Positions 29,478-32,924 of a stretch of DNA of 32,924 bases are shown piece after piece. The translations under genes were made by a program, and so were the position numbers. Under the pieces are notes generated by a model that saw nothing but the letters and a program-made list of their open reading frames with translations, did not search any database and had not been told where the DNA came from. The first letter of the stretch is position 1, and each line of letters begins with the position of its first letter. The DNA is from JALCLA01 sp965653565 (GTDB taxonomy: Bacteria > Pseudomonadota > Gammaproteobacteria > Xanthomonadales > Xanthomonadaceae), in contig CBFHAI010000049.1 in NCBI GenBank assembly GCA_965653565.1, positions 1 to 32,924 on the forward strand, given 5' to 3'.

Positions 29478-31846
29478 ACGGTAAGTCCGACCAGCGAGCG
29501 CGTTGGTGCCGGGAACAGCAGGCTGGCGAGATAGCCGACCACCACGCACACCAGGATCGAAATCGCCAGATAAAAATACGGGTGGACGAGATCGTAGGTC
29601 CACGCGATGAAAGTGAGCACGATCGCACTGCCGATGCCGATCGCCACCCCCGGCGAATTGGCGCGCCGCGTGAACATGCCGAGCGTGTAGGCGCCGGCGA
29701 ACCCGCCGCCGAGCAGGCCGGCCAGTTCGATCGACACATCGAACAGCGAATGCACGTCGTAGCGCGACAGCACCAATGCCGCGCCGATGCCGACCAGGCC
29801 GACGACCACCGTCATCATTTCGGCGAAGAACACGCCTTTCTTCTGCGATTTGTCCTTGGCGAAGCGGTCGTAGAAATCCACCGAGATCAGCGTCGCCACC
29901 GAATTCATGATGCCCGACAGCGTCGCCATCGCGGCCGCGAAGATGCCGGCGATGATCAGGCCCGTCACGCCCATCGGCAGTTCCGCCGCGATGAATAGCG
30001 GGAACGTGGCGTCGATCGGCAAGGTCGGATTCATGCGTTCCGGATTGGCGCGGTAGTAGAAGAACAACGCCGTGCCGATCATGTAGAAAATGAAACCGCC
30101 GGGTATCATGATCGCGGCGAAAGCCCAGATCGAACGGCCGGCTTCCTTGTCGGATTTGGTGGACAGCACGCGCTGCATCAACACCTGATCTTTCGGGAAG
30201 GTGAGCACCACCTCGAACAGCACCAGGAAGATGAAGCCCCACACCGTGGCCTTGGTGAGATCGAAACTGAAATCGAACAGTTTCATCTTGTCCTGCGCCA
30301 GCGCTTCGGCGAAGAAACCGCCGACGCCTTTGTCGAGGCTCCACACGATGAAACCGATCGCGAAGATCGCGCCGCCCATCTTGACGATCACCTGCACCAC
30401 GTCGGTCCAGATCACCGCTTTCATACCGCCCATCGCGGTGTAGACGATGGTGAAGCCGCCCATCATGATCACGCTCCACACCACGTTGATGCCGGTGATG
30501 GTGGCGATGGCGAGCGCGGGCAGGAACAGGATCACGCTCATGCGGCTGCCGATCTGCATCAGGATGGCGAGCGCGCTGGCCGTCATCCGGATGGCCGGAT
30601 GAAAACGCGTCTCCAGATACGAGAACGTCGACATCAGATTCAAGCGCCGCAGCAGCGGCACCACCCACACCGCGACGAACATCAGCCCGAGCACGGCGAC
30701 GAGATTGTTGGTCAGGTATTGCCAGTTGGTTTCGAACGCCTTGGCGGGAATCGCGATGAAACTGATCGAGCTGGTGTTGACCGCGTACAGGCTCAGGCCG
30801 GCGGCCCAGAACGGAATGGTGCGGTTGCCGACGAAGAAGTTCGCGGTCGACGTGCGCTTTTCGCGGACATAGAAATACAGGCCGATACCGATCATCGATG
30901 CGAGGTAGACGACGATGACGATCCAGTCGAGCCAGGTCAGCAACAGCTTGCGCGATTGCACTTCGGCGCTCGCCACTGCGATGGCGCCGGTCGCATCGGC
31001 CTGCGTCCAGACGAAGCCTTCGGGCCACGAAACCACGGCCTGCGGTTGAGCGAGCGTCGCGCCGGGCAAGGTGGCCCAGCCTTGCGTGATCGACTGGAAC
31101 GTCATCGGCACGACGCTGCCGTCGGCGCCGCCTACCAGCACCAGCACATGCGCCTGGCCGATCACGCGGCCGGTGCCGGGCAAGACGTGGCCGGGCACTT
31201 CGCCTTTCGCCAGCCAGCCGTCGAGTTTCGTCCAGCGCCACACCGCGTTGTTCGTCGCGCCCGAAACGAAGGCGAGCAAACCCGTGCTTTGCGCAACCAG
31301 CGCGACGGCTTCGCCGCCGCCCGGCCATGCTTCGGCCTGCGTCCACTCGCGCGGCGTGGCGCGCGTGTCGAGGCGCCAGAGAGCGGTCCGGGAAGCGGCA
31401 TCGCGGCCGGCAACGTGAATCACGCCGTCGCGCACCGTCGCCTGCAGTTGCGACAGAGGCTGCGGCAGCGGCGGCAACGGATCGCGCGCGACACTTTCGC
31501 CCTCGACGACGAGTCGCTCGATGCCGCCGGCGACGCCGTTCGCCTCGACGCGAATCACATAGGCTTCGTTGCCATCGCCGAAACTGGCGACGACATTGGC
31601 CGGTGTTTCGCCACCGGTCCACGCCACCGGTTTCCACGCCGCTGCACCGTGTTCGAGCCGCAGCGCCGGCCCGGCTTTCGGAAACGCGATCAAGGTGCGG
31701 CCGACCGCGGCGAGCGCCGCCGGTTCGCTCAGCGGCGGCAGGCTTTTTGTGAGCAACGGCGTCAGCGCTTCGGCGCGCACCTGCGGCGCGGCGAAGGCGG
31801 CGGCCAGCGTCAGCAACGCGCCCAGGGTGCGGAGAATCATCTTCAT
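29465..31846 (-). CDS. Kelch-like propeller fused to sodium:solute symporter (SSS family)
   Basis: Predicted 793 residues. ATG at 31846 overlaps the upstream stop (ATGA). Signal peptide 1-25 (ILRTLGALLTLAAAFAAPQVRA). Residues about 30-315 form a periplasmic propeller-like domain with short blades (VIHVAGRDAASRTALWRLD, LLAFVSGATNNAVWRWTKLDGW, VLVLVGGADGSVVPMTF). Residues about 322-793 are the transporter: first helix WLDWIVIVVYLASMIGIGLYFY, then NFFVGNRTIPFWAAGLSLYAVNTSSISFIAIPAKAF, FTIVYTAMGGMKAVIWTDVVQ, and GLIIAGIFAAAMATLSGIMNSVATLISVDFY. These are classic SSS motifs, including the sodium-site region. NanM-type kelch proteins fused to SSS sialate transporters are a known arrangement, so sugar-acid uptake is possible but unproven. 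Confidence 0.92.
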   Translation of the reverse strand: MKMILRTLGALLTLAAAFAAPQVRAEALTPLLTKSLPPLSEPAALAAVGRTLIAFPKAGPALRLEHGAAAWKPVAWTGGETPANVVASFGDGNEAYVIRVEANGVAGGIERLVVEGESVARDPLPPLPQPLSQLQATVRDGVIHVAGRDAASRTALWRLDTRATPREWTQAEAWPGGGEAVALVAQSTGLLAFVSGATNNAVWRWTKLDGWLAKGEVPGHVLPGTGRVIGQAHVLVLVGGADGSVVPMTFQSITQGWATLPGATLAQPQAVVSWPEGFVWTQADATGAIAVASAEVQSRKLLLTWLDWIVIVVYLASMIGIGLYFYVREKRTSTANFFVGNRTIPFWAAGLSLYAVNTSSISFIAIPAKAFETNWQYLTNNLVAVLGLMFVAVWVVPLLRRLNLMSTFSYLETRFHPAIRMTASALAILMQIGSRMSVILFLPALAIATITGINVVWSVIMMGGFTIVYTAMGGMKAVIWTDVVQVIVKMGGAIFAIGFIVWSLDKGVGGFFAEALAQDKMKLFDFSFDLTKATVWGFIFLVLFEVVLTFPKDQVLMQRVLSTKSDKEAGRSIWAFAAIMIPGGFIFYMIGTALFFYYRANPERMNPTLPIDATFPLFIAAELPMGVTGLIIAGIFAAAMATLSGIMNSVATLISVDFYDRFAKDKSQKKGVFFAEMMTVVVGLVGIGAALVLSRYDVHSLFDVSIELAGLLGGGFAGAYTLGMFTRRANSPGVAIGIGSAIVLTFIAWTYDLVHPYFYLAISILVCVVVGYLASLLFPAPTRSLVGLTVYKD

Positions 31847-32679
31847 TGAGCCGACGCCACCAGCGCCTGCGCGCGTTTGAGGAAGGGCAGGTCGATCATG
31901 CGGCCTTCCACGACGAATGCGCCGTGGATTTCGTCACGCGCGGCGGCGACGATGCGGCGCGCCTGTTCGAGTTCTTCTTCCGACGGCGCGAACGCTGCGT
32001 TGGCGAGCGCGATCTGACGCGGATGGATGCAGCTTTTGCCGACGAAACCGAGCCGGCGCGCCATCGCCGCTTCGGCTGAATAGCCATTGTCGTCGTCGAC
32101 TCTGGCGAACGCGCTGTCGACGGCGAACACATCGGCCTGCGCCGCGGCGAGCCGCACCGCGAACATCGCCGCGTGCACGTTCGCCGCGTCATGCCGCGCG
32201 ATGCCGAACGGTTCGAACAGATCGGCCAGGCCCAGTTGCAGGCCGGCGACGCGGCGGTCGGCCGTGGCGATCGCGGCGGCGTGCGCCAGCGCTTTCGGGG
32301 TTTCGATGTTGACGAGCAACCGCGTGGGCGATGCGTCGTGTTCGGATTCGGCTGCGGCGATGGCGTCGATCGCATCGCGCAGTTGCGATGGCGTTTCGAT
32401 TTTCGGCAGGTTGATCAACGCGACGCCGGCGCGTACCACAGCCGCGATGTCTTTCTCGAAGTGTTCGCTGTGCGGCGCGTTGGTGCGCACGATGATCACT
32501 TTGGCGGCGGCGCGCACCGCGGGCGAGGCGACGAAATCTTCGACGCGTGCACGCGCTTCGTCCTTGGCGCCGGCCGGCACGGCGTCTTCGAGGTCGAACG
32601 ACAGCGCGTCGGCCTGGCTGGCGAGCGCCTTCTTGAACAACTCCGGCCGCGAACCGGGAACGAACAGTTTGCTACGCAT
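31843..32679 (-). CDS. CitE / HpcH-HpaI family lyase
   Basis: Predicted 278 residues, ATG at 32679. Signatures: MRSKLFVPGSRPELFKKAL (1-19), ADALSFDLEDAVPAGAKDEAR (23-43), VIIVRTNAP (61-69), LINLPKIETPSQL (88-100), Glu126 in LLVNIETPKAL and Asp153 in GLQLGLADLFEPFG, the metal ligands of this TIM-barrel family, and GKSCIHPRQIALANAAFAPS. Members cleave or form citryl-, malyl- or methylmalyl-CoA and related C-C bonds; the substrate here is not deducible. Stop overlaps the symporter start by 4 nt, so uptake and cleavage may be linked. A CoA transferase lies elsewhere in the window, but not adjacent. Confidence 0.92.
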   Translation of the reverse strand: MRSKLFVPGSRPELFKKALASQADALSFDLEDAVPAGAKDEARARVEDFVASPAVRAAAKVIIVRTNAPHSEHFEKDIAAVVRAGVALINLPKIETPSQLRDAIDAIAAAESEHDASPTRLLVNIETPKALAHAAAIATADRRVAGLQLGLADLFEPFGIARHDAANVHAAMFAVRLAAAQADVFAVDSAFARVDDDNGYSAEAAMARRLGFVGKSCIHPRQIALANAAFAPSEEELEQARRIVAAARDEIHGAFVVEGRMIDLPFLKRAQALVASAQ

Positions 32680-32790
32680 GAGGACGGTCGGCTTTCATGC
32701 GCGGAGTGTGCGCGAAGCCGGCGGCGGTATTTGCATACGTTCGGCATTTTCAGACGCAAGTTGCGGTTGGTTGTGGTGGCTTTGCGCCGC

Positions 32791-32924
32791 GGGGAATCGG
32801 GAATTGGGAATAGCAGGGAATCGGGAATTGGGAATCGGGAGAAGGGCAAGGGCAGCGCGAGGAGATGCAAGCGCCCGCGGCCCGCTCTGGCTCTCTCCCG
32901 ATTCCCGATCCCCGCTCCCCGATC
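32791..32924. repeat. REP-like repeat cluster (GGGAATCGGGAG family), runs to window edge
   Basis: Direct units GGGAATCGGGAATTGGGAAT occur twice in tandem (32791 onward, 32817 onward). GGGAATCGGGAG (32830-32841) then pairs with CTCCCGATTCCC (32895-32906) across about 53 nt, and further GATCCCC units follow to the edge. Arms and inner start (GAAG.GCA) match the element at 8019-8075, so the two are copies of one dispersed family. It sits upstream of the CitE-like gene. Confidence 0.8.

Overview
The window is high-GC DNA with a Gram-negative gene set: a TonB-dependent receptor, lipobox-free secreted proteins, a LysR regulator and a hybrid sensor kinase. Several details suggest Gammaproteobacteria of the Xanthomonadales (Lysobacteraceae/Rhodanobacteraceae). 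These are intergenic GGGAATCGGGAG-type palindromic repeats, a mature N-terminus of the IFGNGFE type on a secreted protein, and a duplicated GQG...GAWFTY C-terminal module. This placement is inference from pattern memory, not a database result.

Bases 1-11000 (all minus strand). At the left edge is a cut-off secreted protein with delta-60-like repeats, DUF11-like domains and an Asp-rich calcium-binding-type tail. It is followed by a low-complexity Arg/Gln/Asp secreted protein, a 1100-residue secreted propeller-like protein, a PAS/HisKA/HATPase/REC hybrid kinase and a CaiB/BaiF-family CoA transferase.

Bases 10996-22516 (all minus strand). In transcription order these are a LysR regulator, a TonB-dependent receptor, a class C beta-lactamase-like serine hydrolase, a barrel-like + SUMF1-fold fusion protein, a ThuA + beta-propeller + cytochrome c fusion, and a GH127 (DUF1680) beta-L-arabinofuranosidase-family enzyme. 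Receptor and hydrolase are 3 nt apart. The last three genes are joined by 4-nt start/stop overlaps (GTGA, ATGA). I infer a cell-envelope uptake-and-processing locus for a glycoside or glycoconjugate, possibly arabinose-containing.

Bases 22517-28551 (plus strand) form an accessory-looking island with lower GC and small genes. It opens with a tightly coupled two-gene module, a minimal nucleotidyltransferase followed by a stand-alone DUF262 protein with a DGQQR motif. This is the best candidate here for an undescribed defence or toxin-antitoxin-like system. A cluster of nested direct and inverted repeats follows, then small membrane proteins, a metzincin-like secreted protease paired with a secreted protein carrying an IPTL-CTERM-like tail, another small membrane protein and a zinc-ribbon protein.

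Bases 28704-32924. A phytanoyl-CoA-dioxygenase-family enzyme (plus strand) converges on a minus-strand pair: a CitE/HpcH-type lyase whose stop overlaps the start of a fused propeller + sodium:solute symporter. The right end holds another copy of the palindromic repeat seen near 8020.

No rRNA, tRNA, CRISPR array, transposase or integrase was recognised.
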